A DNA stretch of 64,000 nucleotides. Origin: Comamonas endophytica (GTDB lineage: Bacteria; Pseudomonadota; Gammaproteobacteria; Burkholderiales; Burkholderiaceae_C). The position numbers were made by a program, and so were the translations under genes. Location: assembly GCF_023634805.2 (NCBI RefSeq), contig NZ_CP106881.1:2648001-2712000 (forward strand). Reading direction: 5' to 3'. The stretch's first letter is position 1; each line of letters begins with the position of its first letter. A model generated the notes under the pieces. The model worked only from the letters and a program-made list of their open reading frames with translations, did not search any database and was not told the DNA's origin. Of this stretch, positions 16,992-24,756 are shown piece by piece.

Positions 16992-18218
16992 ATGACGCAG
17001 TCCATCCAGGTCCAGGGCTGGTGCCCCACTGCCTGGCAGCCCATGCGCGCGCAGGACGGCTGGATCGTGCGCGTGCGTCCGCACTGCGCGGCCGTCAGCG
17101 CCGCGCAGTGGCGCGTGCTGGCGGTATCGGCGCTGGCGCATGCGCATCCGCAGATCGAACTGACGCGGCTGGGCAATGTGCAGCTGCGCGGCGTGGGCAC
17201 GGCGCAGCTGCCGGTCGTGCGCGCACGGCTGATCGAGGCCGGGCTGGTGCCTGCCGACGCCGATGCCGATCTCGCGCCGGCGGTGCATTGCACGGCCCTG
17301 TACCGGCGCGGTGATGCCACCCATGCGCTGGCGCGGCAGTTGTCGCAGGCCGCGATCGAACACCTGAGCCCGGCGGCGTTGGCGCGTGCCGGCCTGCAGG
17401 CGCTGCCCAGCAAATTCGGGCTGCTGGTGGACGATCCGGCGCGGCGCATGCAGAGCATTGGCGCGGACCTTCAGCTCTGGGTGGACCAAGATGCGGGTTA
17501 CGGCCTGGCGTTGGGCGGTACGGCGCAATGGCATGGCTTTGCGCGCGCCGAAGAGGCCGTGGATGCCGCCGTGCAGCTGGCTCTCTGGTTTGCGCGCGAA
17601 CGCATGACGACGGCGCCCGCGCCCACGCGCTTGCGCGGATTGCTGGCCCAGCGCACGCCGCAGGTAGGGGCGCCGTTGCACGCGGCGCTGATGCAGCGCG
17701 CCGATCCCTTGCTCCCCGGCCCGCATGCCGCCCATGGCCAGGTGCTGGGCGCGCCGCTGGGCCGCATCGATGCCGCGGCCATGCAGGAGCTGGCAAGGCA
17801 ACTGCCCGCGGATGCCGAACTGCGCGTCACGCCCTGGCGTTCGCTGCTGCTGGCCGATCGCGCCATCACCCCGCTGGATGCTGCGCACTGGATCACCCGT
17901 CCCGATGACGCGCGCCTGCGCGTGTCCGCCTGCACCGGCGCGCCGCGCTGCACCCAGGGCCTGGTGGCAGCGCAAACCCTGGCACTGGCGCTTGCCGGCG
18001 ATGTGCCGCGCCACCGGCATCTGCATGTCAGCGGCTGCGCCAAGTTCTGCGCGCTGCCTGCCGAAGCCTCGGCCGTGCTTTGCGCGGGCCCCGATGCCGG
18101 TGGCAAGGCGCTGCTGCATATCAGCCGCGGCAATGCGCCCCGCACCCCGATTTCCTCCGTGGCTGCCGACAGAGCGCCAGCGGAGATAACAAGACTGCTC
18201 CATGACCCATACCTATGA
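16992..18218 (+). CDS. cobG: Precorrin-3B synthase
   Basis: 408 residues from the ATG at 16992 (open frame continues upstream without family match). It is a siroheme/4Fe-4S sulfite-nitrite reductase-like monooxygenase that makes precorrin-3B from precorrin-3A with oxygen. The iron-sulfur ligands are visible as 'ACTGAPRC' and 'SGCAKFC' near the C-terminus, and the first ferredoxin-like half starts at 'GWCPTAWQPMRAQDGW'. Its presence marks the aerobic cobalamin route. It overlaps cobH by 17 bases. Confidence 0.88.
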   Translation: MTQSIQVQGWCPTAWQPMRAQDGWIVRVRPHCAAVSAAQWRVLAVSALAHAHPQIELTRLGNVQLRGVGTAQLPVVRARLIEAGLVPADADADLAPAVHCTALYRRGDATHALARQLSQAAIEHLSPAALARAGLQALPSKFGLLVDDPARRMQSIGADLQLWVDQDAGYGLALGGTAQWHGFARAEEAVDAAVQLALWFARERMTTAPAPTRLRGLLAQRTPQVGAPLHAALMQRADPLLPGPHAAHGQVLGAPLGRIDAAAMQELARQLPADAELRVTPWRSLLLADRAITPLDAAHWITRPDDARLRVSACTGAPRCTQGLVAAQTLALALAGDVPRHRHLHVSGCAKFCALPAEASAVLCAGPDAGGKALLHISRGNAPRTPISSVAADRAPAEITRLLHDPYL

Positions 18219-18831
18219 AACGCGCGGTGAAGAGATTTACCGGCAATCCTTTCGCATCATCCGCAGCGAGGCCGATCTGGCGCGCTTCACTCCGCTGGAA
18301 GAGCGCGTGGCGGTGCGCATGATCCATGCCGCGGGCATGGTGGAGCTGGCCGCGCATATCCATTTCTCGCCCGATTTCGCCGCCGCCGCCGAGGCCGCGC
18401 TGCAGCGCGGCGCGCCCATCCTCTGCGATGCGCGCATGGTCAGCGAAGGCATCACGCGCAAGCGCCTGCCGGCCGGCAACGAGGTGGTCTGCACGCTGCA
18501 GGACCCGCATGTACCGGCGCTGGCGGCGCTGATCGGCAACACGCGCAGCGCCGCGGCGCTGGAGCTGTGGCGCGACCGGCTCGGTGGCGCGGTGGTGGCC
18601 ATCGGCAATGCCCCGACGGCGCTGTTCCATCTGCTCAACATGCTCGAGGACCCGGCCTGCCCGCGCCCCGCGGCGATCATCGGCTGCCCGGTGGGTTTCG
18701 TCGGCGCGGCGGAGTCCAAGGACGCGTTGCGCGAGTGGGGGCGCATTCCCTTTGCCATCGTGCAGGGGCGCCTGGGCGGCTCGGCCATCACCGTCGCCGC
18801 GGTCAATGCGCTGGCCTCGCCGGCCGAGTGA
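18202..18831 (+). CDS. cobH: Precorrin-8X methylmutase
   Basis: 209 residues. It moves the C11 methyl to C12 to give hydrogenobyrinate. Family motifs are 'RMIHAAGMVELAAHIHFSP' (catalytic His), 'GAPILCDARMVSEGITR' and 'AAIIGCPVGFVGAAESKDAL'. It sits between cobG and cobI in the riboswitch-controlled operon. Confidence 0.93.
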   Translation: MTHTYETRGEEIYRQSFRIIRSEADLARFTPLEERVAVRMIHAAGMVELAAHIHFSPDFAAAAEAALQRGAPILCDARMVSEGITRKRLPAGNEVVCTLQDPHVPALAALIGNTRSAAALELWRDRLGGAVVAIGNAPTALFHLLNMLEDPACPRPAAIIGCPVGFVGAAESKDALREWGRIPFAIVQGRLGGSAITVAAVNALASPAE

Positions 18832-18841
18832 GGAGCAGCGC

Positions 18842-19579
18842 ATGAACCGCGGCAAGATCATCTGCGTCGGGCTGGGCCCGGGCGATCCCGAACTGATGAG
18901 CGTGAAGGCCGACCGGCTGCTGCGCAATGCGCGCCAGGTCGCCTATTTCCGCAAGCGCGGCCACCCGGGCAAGGCACGGCAGCTCGTGAACGGCATGCTG
19001 CATGCCGAAGTGACGGAGTACCCGATGGAGTACCCGCTCACGACCGAGATTCCGCACGACGACCCGCGCTACATCGCGCAGCTGTCGGATTTCTATCTCG
19101 ACTGGCAGACGCGGCTGACGCAGCTGGCGCAGGGCGAAGACGTGATCGTGCTGTGCGAGGGTGACCCCTTTCTCTATGGCTCGTTCATGCACCTGTATGT
19201 GCGGCTGCGCCAGGCGGGGGCGGAGGTGGAGGTGCTGGCCGGCATTCCGGGCATGGTCGGCTGCTGGCATGCGACGGGCATTCCCGTCACCTGGGGCGAC
19301 GATGTGCTGAGCGTGCTGCCGGCGACGCTGCCCGACGCGCCGCTGCGCGAGCACATTGCGCGCTCCGACGCGCTGGTCATCATGAAGGTCGGCCGCCACC
19401 TGGGGCGCATCCGCGCGCTGCTGGCCGAGCAGGGCAAGCTTGCGCAGGCCTGGCTGGTGATCAACGGCACCATGGCCGACCAGCAGGTCATGCCGCTGCA
19501 TGCGGCGCCCGAGCGCTGTCCGTATTTCTCCATCGTGATCGTGCACGGCCAGGGCCGGCGCCCGGCCAATGACATGTGA
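18842..19579 (+). CDS. cobI: Precorrin-2 C20-methyltransferase
   Basis: 245 residues from the ATG at 18842, with GAGGAG upstream. It methylates C20 with S-adenosylmethionine. The SAM-binding signatures of the tetrapyrrole methylase family are 'VGLGPGDPELMSVKA', 'VIVLCEGDPFLYGSFMHL' and 'VEVLAGIPGMVGCW'. It lies 10 bases after cobH. Confidence 0.93.
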   Translation: MNRGKIICVGLGPGDPELMSVKADRLLRNARQVAYFRKRGHPGKARQLVNGMLHAEVTEYPMEYPLTTEIPHDDPRYIAQLSDFYLDWQTRLTQLAQGEDVIVLCEGDPFLYGSFMHLYVRLRQAGAEVEVLAGIPGMVGCWHATGIPVTWGDDVLSVLPATLPDAPLREHIARSDALVIMKVGRHLGRIRALLAEQGKLAQAWLVINGTMADQQVMPLHAAPERCPYFSIVIVHGQGRRPANDM

Positions 19580-19589
19580 GGCGCGACGC

Positions 19590-20348
19590 ATGACGACTGG
19601 ACGCCTGACTGTCGTGGGCCTGGGCCCCGGCGATGCCGCGCTGGTCACCGACCAGGTGCGCGCCAGCATTGCCGCGGCCACCGATGCCTTTGGCTATTTT
19701 CCCTATGTAGAGCGGCTGGCCGGCATGGATCATTTGCGGCTGCATGCCAGCGACAACCGCGAGGAACTCGGGCGCGCGCGGCAGGCGCTGGATCTGGCGG
19801 CCAGCGGGCGCCAGGTGCTGATGCTGTCCTCGGGCGACCCGGGGGTGTTCGCGATGGCCAGCGCGGTATTCGAGGTGCTGGACATGGCCACGCCGGAGCA
19901 GCGCCAGCGCTGGGCTGCGGTCGATATCGAGGTGCAGCCCGGCATCACCGCCATGCTGGCCGCGGCCGCGCGCCTGGGCGCGCCGCTGGGGCATGACTTC
20001 TGCACCATCAACCTGTCGGACAACCTCAAGCCGGCCGCCGTGATCGAGCGGCGCATCCGCCTGGCGGCGCAGGCGGATTTCGCCATGGCGTTCTACAACC
20101 CCTGCTCCAGGTCGCGGCCCGAGGGCTTCGCGCGCGCGCTGCGGGTGCTGCAGCAGGAGTGCGAGCCCGGGCGGCTGGTCTGCTTCGCGCGCAATGTCAG
20201 CCGGGCCGACGAGACGCTCGACGTGCTGCCGCTGGCGCAGGTGCAAGCCGATATGGCCGACATGCGCACGGTGGTGATCGTCGGCAGCAGCCTGACGCGC
20301 AGGGTGGGGCGCCATGTCTACACGCCGCGCAGCTATCCCGATGCTTGA
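19590..20348 (+). CDS. cobJ: Precorrin-3B C17-methyltransferase
   Basis: 252 residues from the ATG at 19590, chosen over the in-frame ATG at 19569 because it matches the family start 'GRLTVVGLGPGDAALVTDQ'. It methylates C17 with ring contraction. Other motifs are 'YFPYVERLAG', 'VLMLSSGDPGVFAMASAVFE' and 'DFAMAFYNPCSRSRP'. Its stop is 4 bases from the convergent cobK stop. Confidence 0.93.
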   Translation: MTTGRLTVVGLGPGDAALVTDQVRASIAAATDAFGYFPYVERLAGMDHLRLHASDNREELGRARQALDLAASGRQVLMLSSGDPGVFAMASAVFEVLDMATPEQRQRWAAVDIEVQPGITAMLAAAARLGAPLGHDFCTINLSDNLKPAAVIERRIRLAAQADFAMAFYNPCSRSRPEGFARALRVLQQECEPGRLVCFARNVSRADETLDVLPLAQVQADMADMRTVVIVGSSLTRRVGRHVYTPRSYPDA

Positions 20349-20352
20349 ACCC

Positions 20353-21099
20353 TCAGCGCTGGCCGGCCAGCCACTGCATGGCCTGCTGCGGCGTTTCGCA
20401 GCGCAGGCGCGCGGGCAGCTGCGGGCGGTCCACCATCACGACCGGAACGCCCAGTTCGCGCGCGGCCCCGATCTTGGCGTAGGTGTCGGCGCCGCCGGCG
20501 TTCTTGCTGACGATGCAGTCGATCGCATGGCGCTGCAGCAGGGCACGTTCGTCGGCCAGTGCGAACGGCCCGCGCGCGATCAGCAGTTCGTAGCTCGATG
20601 CGGGCAGGGGCAGGGGCTCGCCGGTCTTGTCGATGATGCGCAGCACGAAGCGCCGCGGCGCGGCCTGCGGTGCAAATGCCGCCAGCTGCTTGCGGCCGAT
20701 GGCCAGAAACACACGCTGCATATGCGGGGCCAGTGCCTCGGCCGCGGCCGCCATGTCGGGCACATGCTGCCACTGGTCGCCGGGCTGGGCCTGCCAGGCC
20801 GGGCGCTCCATGGCCAGCAGGGGAATGCCCAGCGCTGCGCAGGCGCCGATGGCGTTGCGGCTCATCTGCGCGGCAAAGGGGTGGGTGGCGTCGATCACCT
20901 GCGTGATGCGCTGCTCCCGCAGATACTGCACCAACCCCTCGACGCCGCCAAAGCCGCCGACGCGCGTGGGCAGCGCCGGGGTGCGGCGCGTCTGCGTCAC
21001 GCCCGCATAGGAATAGATGGCGCGCACGCCCGCGGCCTGCAGCAGCGTCGACAGAACATGGGCATCCAGCGTGCCCCCTAAGAGGAGAACCTGTGGCAT
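20353..21099 (-). CDS. cobK: Precorrin-6A reductase, inverted within the cob operon
   Basis: 248 residues from the ATG at 21099; an alternative ATG at 21123 would add eight residues. It reduces precorrin-6A with NADPH. Motifs are 'VLLLGGTLDAHVLSTLL', 'VIDATHPFAAQMSRNA' and 'IDCIVSKNAGGADTYAKIGAARELGVPV'-type segment near the end. The gene runs against its neighbours, and its ATG shares the palindrome CATG with the cobL ATG, so the two coding regions overlap head to head. Any operon-length message from the riboswitch passes through cobK as antisense. Confidence 0.9.
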   Translation of the reverse strand: MPQVLLLGGTLDAHVLSTLLQAAGVRAIYSYAGVTQTRRTPALPTRVGGFGGVEGLVQYLREQRITQVIDATHPFAAQMSRNAIGACAALGIPLLAMERPAWQAQPGDQWQHVPDMAAAAEALAPHMQRVFLAIGRKQLAAFAPQAAPRRFVLRIIDKTGEPLPLPASSYELLIARGPFALADERALLQRHAIDCIVSKNAGGADTYAKIGAARELGVPVVMVDRPQLPARLRCETPQQAMQWLAGQR

Positions 21100-22279
21100 G
21101 GCCGATGCGTGGCTTTCAATCATTGGTATTCATCCATCCGGCCTGGAGGCCCTGAGCGCCGCCGCCCGGCGCGATCTCGATGCGGCCAGCGTGGTGTTCG
21201 GCAGCCCGCGCCACCTCGCGCTGGCCGGGGTCGGCGCGCGCGGCCAGGCCTGGCCCGTGCCCTTCAGCGCCGCGCCGGTGCTGCAGCTGCGCCATCAGGC
21301 GCGCGTCGCGGTGCTGGTGTCGGGCGATCCCTTTCATTTCGGCGCGGGCACGTCGCTGGCCCGGCATCTTGCGCCCGGCGAGTGGCGCAACCATCCGCAG
21401 CCCTCGACATTCTCGTGGATTGCGGGCACCCTGGGCTGGCCGCAGGAGCAAACCCGTTGCCTGGGGCTGCATGCGCGCAGCTTCGAACATCTCACACCGC
21501 TGCTGGCGCCGGGGCAGCGCTTTATCTGCCTGCTGCGCGACGGCGCGGCGGCATCGGAGCTGGCCGCGTGGCTGCAGCAGCAGGGCTGGGGCGAGAGCCC
21601 GATGTGGCTGGTCTCGCAGGCCGGCAGCGATGCGCAGACGGTGCGCGAAGGCAGGGCGCAGGAGCTTGTGGGCGCTCGGGTAGAAGCCCCCGTGGCCGCG
21701 GCCTTCGACGCGCGCGGCGGCCAGGGCTTCGTGCAGGTGCCGGGCCGCTCCATCGACAGCTTTGCGCATGACGGCCAGATCACCAAGAGCCCCGTGCGCG
21801 CGATGACGCTGGCGGCGCTCGCGCCGCGCCGCGGCGAGCGGCTGTGGGATCTGGGCGCGGGTTCGGGTTCGGTGGCCGTCGAATGGTGCCTGGCGGGCGG
21901 CACGGCAGTGTGCGTGGAGCAGCATGCGGCGCGCGTCGCCAATATCGCGCAGAACGCCGCGCGCCACGCGGTGGATCTGCAGGTGCTGCAGGGCGACTCG
22001 CTGGCGCTGCTGCCCCGGCTCGGCCCCGCGCCGCAGGCGGTGTTCGTGGGCGGCGGCTTTGACCGCGCGCTGTTCGATGCGCTGTGCGCGCAACTGCAGG
22101 CACCCTGGCGCCTGGTGGTGAATGCCGTGGCGCTGGAAACCCAGGCGCTGCTGATGGCGCTGCACCGCACCTGCGGCGGGCAGCTGCTGCAGCTGCAGTG
22201 GAGCGAGGCGGTGCCGCTGGGCAGCATGCAATCGTGGCAGGCGGCACGGCCCGTCGTGCAGTGGGTGTGGCAGCGATGA
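21098..22279 (+). CDS. cobL: Precorrin-6B C5,15-methyltransferase (decarboxylating)
   Basis: 393 residues from the ATG at 21098, which has AGAGGAG upstream. It is a fusion of CbiE-like and CbiT-like domains. The N-terminal half carries '[20 protein letters not shown]' and '[18 protein letters not shown]'; the C-terminal half is a Rossmann methylase with '[19 protein letters not shown]' and motif I '[15 protein letters not shown]'. The start codon overlaps that of divergent cobK. The stop overlaps the cobE start (ATGA). Confidence 0.92.
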   Translation: MADAWLSIIGIHPSGLEALSAAARRDLDAASVVFGSPRHLALAGVGARGQAWPVPFSAAPVLQLRHQARVAVLVSGDPFHFGAGTSLARHLAPGEWRNHPQPSTFSWIAGTLGWPQEQTRCLGLHARSFEHLTPLLAPGQRFICLLRDGAAASELAAWLQQQGWGESPMWLVSQAGSDAQTVREGRAQELVGARVEAPVAAAFDARGGQGFVQVPGRSIDSFAHDGQITKSPVRAMTLAALAPRRGERLWDLGAGSGSVAVEWCLAGGTAVCVEQHAARVANIAQNAARHAVDLQVLQGDSLALLPRLGPAPQAVFVGGGFDRALFDALCAQLQAPWRLVVNAVALETQALLMALHRTCGGQLLQLQWSEAVPLGSMQSWQAARPVVQWVWQR

Positions 22280-22710
22280 GGCCGCTTTTCGCCGGCTGGG
22301 GCTGGCGCGCCGCGGCGCAGCGGCAATCCTTTGCCAGCTGCTGGGCACAGGCCTGCGCGCAGCCATCGCAGGGCGAATGGCATTTCGCGTTGCTGCAATC
22401 CAGGCGCGAGACCCCGGCTTGGCACGAGTTCGAGGCTTGGCGCAGCGCCGCGGTACCCGAGGCCGGTTGCAGTGCCTGGCCCGAAAACGCCATTGCGTCC
22501 ATCGATACGCCTTCGGCATCGCCCCGCCTGGTGGCGCGCTTTGCCACCGGCAGCGTCTGCGAGGCGCTGGCGCTGCATGCCGCGCGCCAGCAGGGAGCGC
22601 AGGCCCATCTGCTGCTGCGACGCATCGTGTCGGCAGACCGGCTAGCCACGCTGGCCATCGCCGGCCTGGCGCTGCCGCAAGAATATTCAGAAACAGGAGT
22701 TCATCCGTGA
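22276..22710 (+). CDS. cobE: CobE / CbiG C-terminal-like protein
   Basis: 144 residues between cobL and cobM, overlapping both by a few bases. It matches the size and position of CobE, related to the C-terminal domain of CbiG. The segments '[28 protein letters not shown]' (family 'TPS.aV....GvgsVaEAAAL' pattern) support this. In aerobic cobalamin producers its role is not firmly defined. Confidence 0.8.
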   Translation: MRPLFAGWGWRAAAQRQSFASCWAQACAQPSQGEWHFALLQSRRETPAWHEFEAWRSAAVPEAGCSAWPENAIASIDTPSASPRLVARFATGSVCEALALHAARQQGAQAHLLLRRIVSADRLATLAIAGLALPQEYSETGVHP

Positions 22711-23501
22711 CAGTCCACTTCATTGGCGCCGGCCCGGGCGCCGCCGATCTCATCACCGTGCGCGGCCGGGACCTGCTGGCCGCGAGCCCGGTGTGCCTCT
22801 ATGCCGGTTCGCTGGTGCCCACCGAACTGCTGGCGCACTGCCCGCCGGGCGCGCATCTGGTCGATACCGCGCCGCTGTCGCTCGAGAACATCGTTGCCGA
22901 AATGCGTGAAGCCCATGCCAGGGGCCAGGACGTGGCGCGCCTGCATTCGGGCGACCTGAGCATCTGGTCGGCGATGGGCGAGCAGCTGCGCTGCCTGCGC
23001 GAGGAGGGCATTCCCTATACCGTGACGCCCGGCGTGCCCTCGTTCAGCGCCGCCGCGGCGGCGCTGGGCGCGGAGCTGACGCTGCCCGGGTCGTGCCAGT
23101 CGGTGGTGCTCACGCGCACCTCGGGGCGCGCGTCGAGCATGCCCGGCGGCGAGACCCTGGCGGCCTTTGCCGCCACCGGCGCGGTGCTGGCCATCCACCT
23201 GTCGGTGCATGTGGCCGATCAGGTGCAGCGCGAGCTGCTGGACCACTATGGCGCGGACTGCCCGGCGGCCATCGTCTGGCGCGCCTCGTGGCCCGATGAA
23301 GTGATCGTGCGCACGCGTGTCGGCGGGATTGCGGCGGCCGCGCAGGGCAATGCACTGCAGCGCAGCGCGCTGATACTGGTCGGCTCCACGCTGAGCCAGG
23401 AGGGCTTCGGCCTGAGCCGCCTCTACGCCAACGACTACGACCGGCGCTACCGCCCGCGCGGCGAGGCGCCGCGGTTTCCAACGGCCGGCGAGGGCCTCTG
23501 A
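22707..23501 (+). CDS. cobM: Precorrin-4 C11-methyltransferase
   Basis: 264 residues from a GTG at 22707, preceded by CAGGAG and overlapping the cobE stop (GTGA). Motifs are '[18 protein letters not shown]', '[13 protein letters not shown]', '[19 protein letters not shown]' and '[18 protein letters not shown]'. It methylates C11 of precorrin-4 in the aerobic route. It shares one base with the start of cobF. Confidence 0.93.
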   Translation: MTVHFIGAGPGAADLITVRGRDLLAASPVCLYAGSLVPTELLAHCPPGAHLVDTAPLSLENIVAEMREAHARGQDVARLHSGDLSIWSAMGEQLRCLREEGIPYTVTPGVPSFSAAAAALGAELTLPGSCQSVVLTRTSGRASSMPGGETLAAFAATGAVLAIHLSVHVADQVQRELLDHYGADCPAAIVWRASWPDEVIVRTRVGGIAAAAQGNALQRSALILVGSTLSQEGFGLSRLYANDYDRRYRPRGEAPRFPTAGEGL

Positions 23502-24262
23502 TGCTGGAGCTGTTCCTGGTCGGCATCGGCACCGGCAACCCCGATCACCTCACGCGCGAAGCCGAGAACGCGATCCGCAACGCCGATCTGGTGCTGCTGC
23601 CGCACAAGGAGGCGAACAAGGCCGAGCTGGCGCAGGTGCGCCTCACCATGCTGCAGCAGCTGGGCGTGGGCGACGAGCGCATCGCGCATTTCGAGATGCC
23701 CCAGCGGCGCCAGCAGGGAGACGACTATGGCCAGCAGGTCGATGAATGGCACGACGCCATCGCCCGGCGCTGGCAGGCCAGCCTGAGCGCGCATCTGCCC
23801 GCGGGCACGGGACGCGTGGCGCTGCTGGTCTGGGGCGACCCGGCGCTCTACGACAGCACCCTGCGCATTGCCGCGCGCCTGGGGCTGGCTGCGGCGCAGG
23901 TGCGCGTCGTGCCGGGCATCAGCTCGATGCAGGTGCTGTGCAGCGCGCATGGCATCGCGCTCAATGAGATCGGCGCGCCCTTTCTGGTCACGACGGGCCG
24001 CCAGCTGCGCGACCAGGGCTGGCCCGAGTGCATCGGCACGCTGGTGGTGATGCTGGACGGGCAGTGCTCCTATGAGCAGGTGCACCTGCCCGATGTGGAA
24101 ATCTATTGGGGCGCCTATCTGGGCATGCCGCAGCAGATCCTGCTGCACGGCCGGCTGCCGCAGGCGGCGGCCGAGATCAGCGCCCGGCGCGCGCAGGCGC
24201 GCCAGGAGCATGGCTGGATCATGGATATCTATCTGTTGCGCCGCCCGGGCACGGGCTGTTGA
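23501..24262 (+). CDS. cobF: Precorrin-6A synthase (deacetylating)
   Basis: 253 residues. It methylates C1 of precorrin-5 and releases acetate, an enzyme specific to the aerobic pathway. Motifs are 'LFLVGIGTGNPDHLTREA', 'VALLVWGDPALYDSTLRI' and 'VRVVPGISSMQVL'. It is the last gene of the riboswitch operon and ends 7 bases from a convergent small membrane-protein gene. Confidence 0.93.
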   Translation: MLELFLVGIGTGNPDHLTREAENAIRNADLVLLPHKEANKAELAQVRLTMLQQLGVGDERIAHFEMPQRRQQGDDYGQQVDEWHDAIARRWQASLSAHLPAGTGRVALLVWGDPALYDSTLRIAARLGLAAAQVRVVPGISSMQVLCSAHGIALNEIGAPFLVTTGRQLRDQGWPECIGTLVVMLDGQCSYEQVHLPDVEIYWGAYLGMPQQILLHGRLPQAAAEISARRAQARQEHGWIMDIYLLRRPGTGC

Positions 24263-24269
24263 GCGGCTG

Positions 24270-24560
24270 TCAATGGGGCCGCTTGGCGCGGGCGCCAAGC
24301 CAGCGCAGCGCCACCCAGAACGCCGCGCCCAGCCCGGCGCCGGTGATCAGCACCACCTTGGCGGCGGTGGCGAAGCCCTCGAAATACCAGGCGATGGCGC
24401 CGCCCAGCGGCAGCGTCATGGCGCAGGTGATGCCGATCATCAGCAAAATGAAGCCGTTGGCGCCGTCGATGCGGCGCACGATGCCGTTGTATTCGATCCA
24501 GGTGGCGGCCGCGATGAGCGCAGCCAAGACACCTGCCCAGAGCGCCCAGTAGATTTGCAT
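24270..24560 (-). CDS. Small inner-membrane protein of unknown function
   Basis: 96 residues with three predicted hydrophobic helices: 'ALWAGVLAALIAAATW', 'FILLMIGITCAMTLPLGGA' and 'VVLITGAGLGAAFWVALRW'. Polar C-terminus 'GARAKRPH'. I recognise no family; it may be a DUF-type membrane protein. It is convergent with cobF and not obviously part of that operon. Confidence 0.65.
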   Translation of the reverse strand: MQIYWALWAGVLAALIAAATWIEYNGIVRRIDGANGFILLMIGITCAMTLPLGGAIAWYFEGFATAAKVVLITGAGLGAAFWVALRWLGARAKRPH

Positions 24561-24756
24561 GCCTGGATTCTAGGGGGTCCCGCAGCCGCCGTACGCTCGC
24601 TTGTGGCCGCCGGCCTTGCTGTAGGCACGGATGCCCTTTGCGCGAGGGCAGTGCACGGGGCAAGCGCTAAGGGTTTACATCCATGGATAATCCGGTTCAA
24701 TGCCCGCGAGATGTCATGGGACGCGCCGGCCCTTCATGCCCCCCAGGAGTCTGTGC

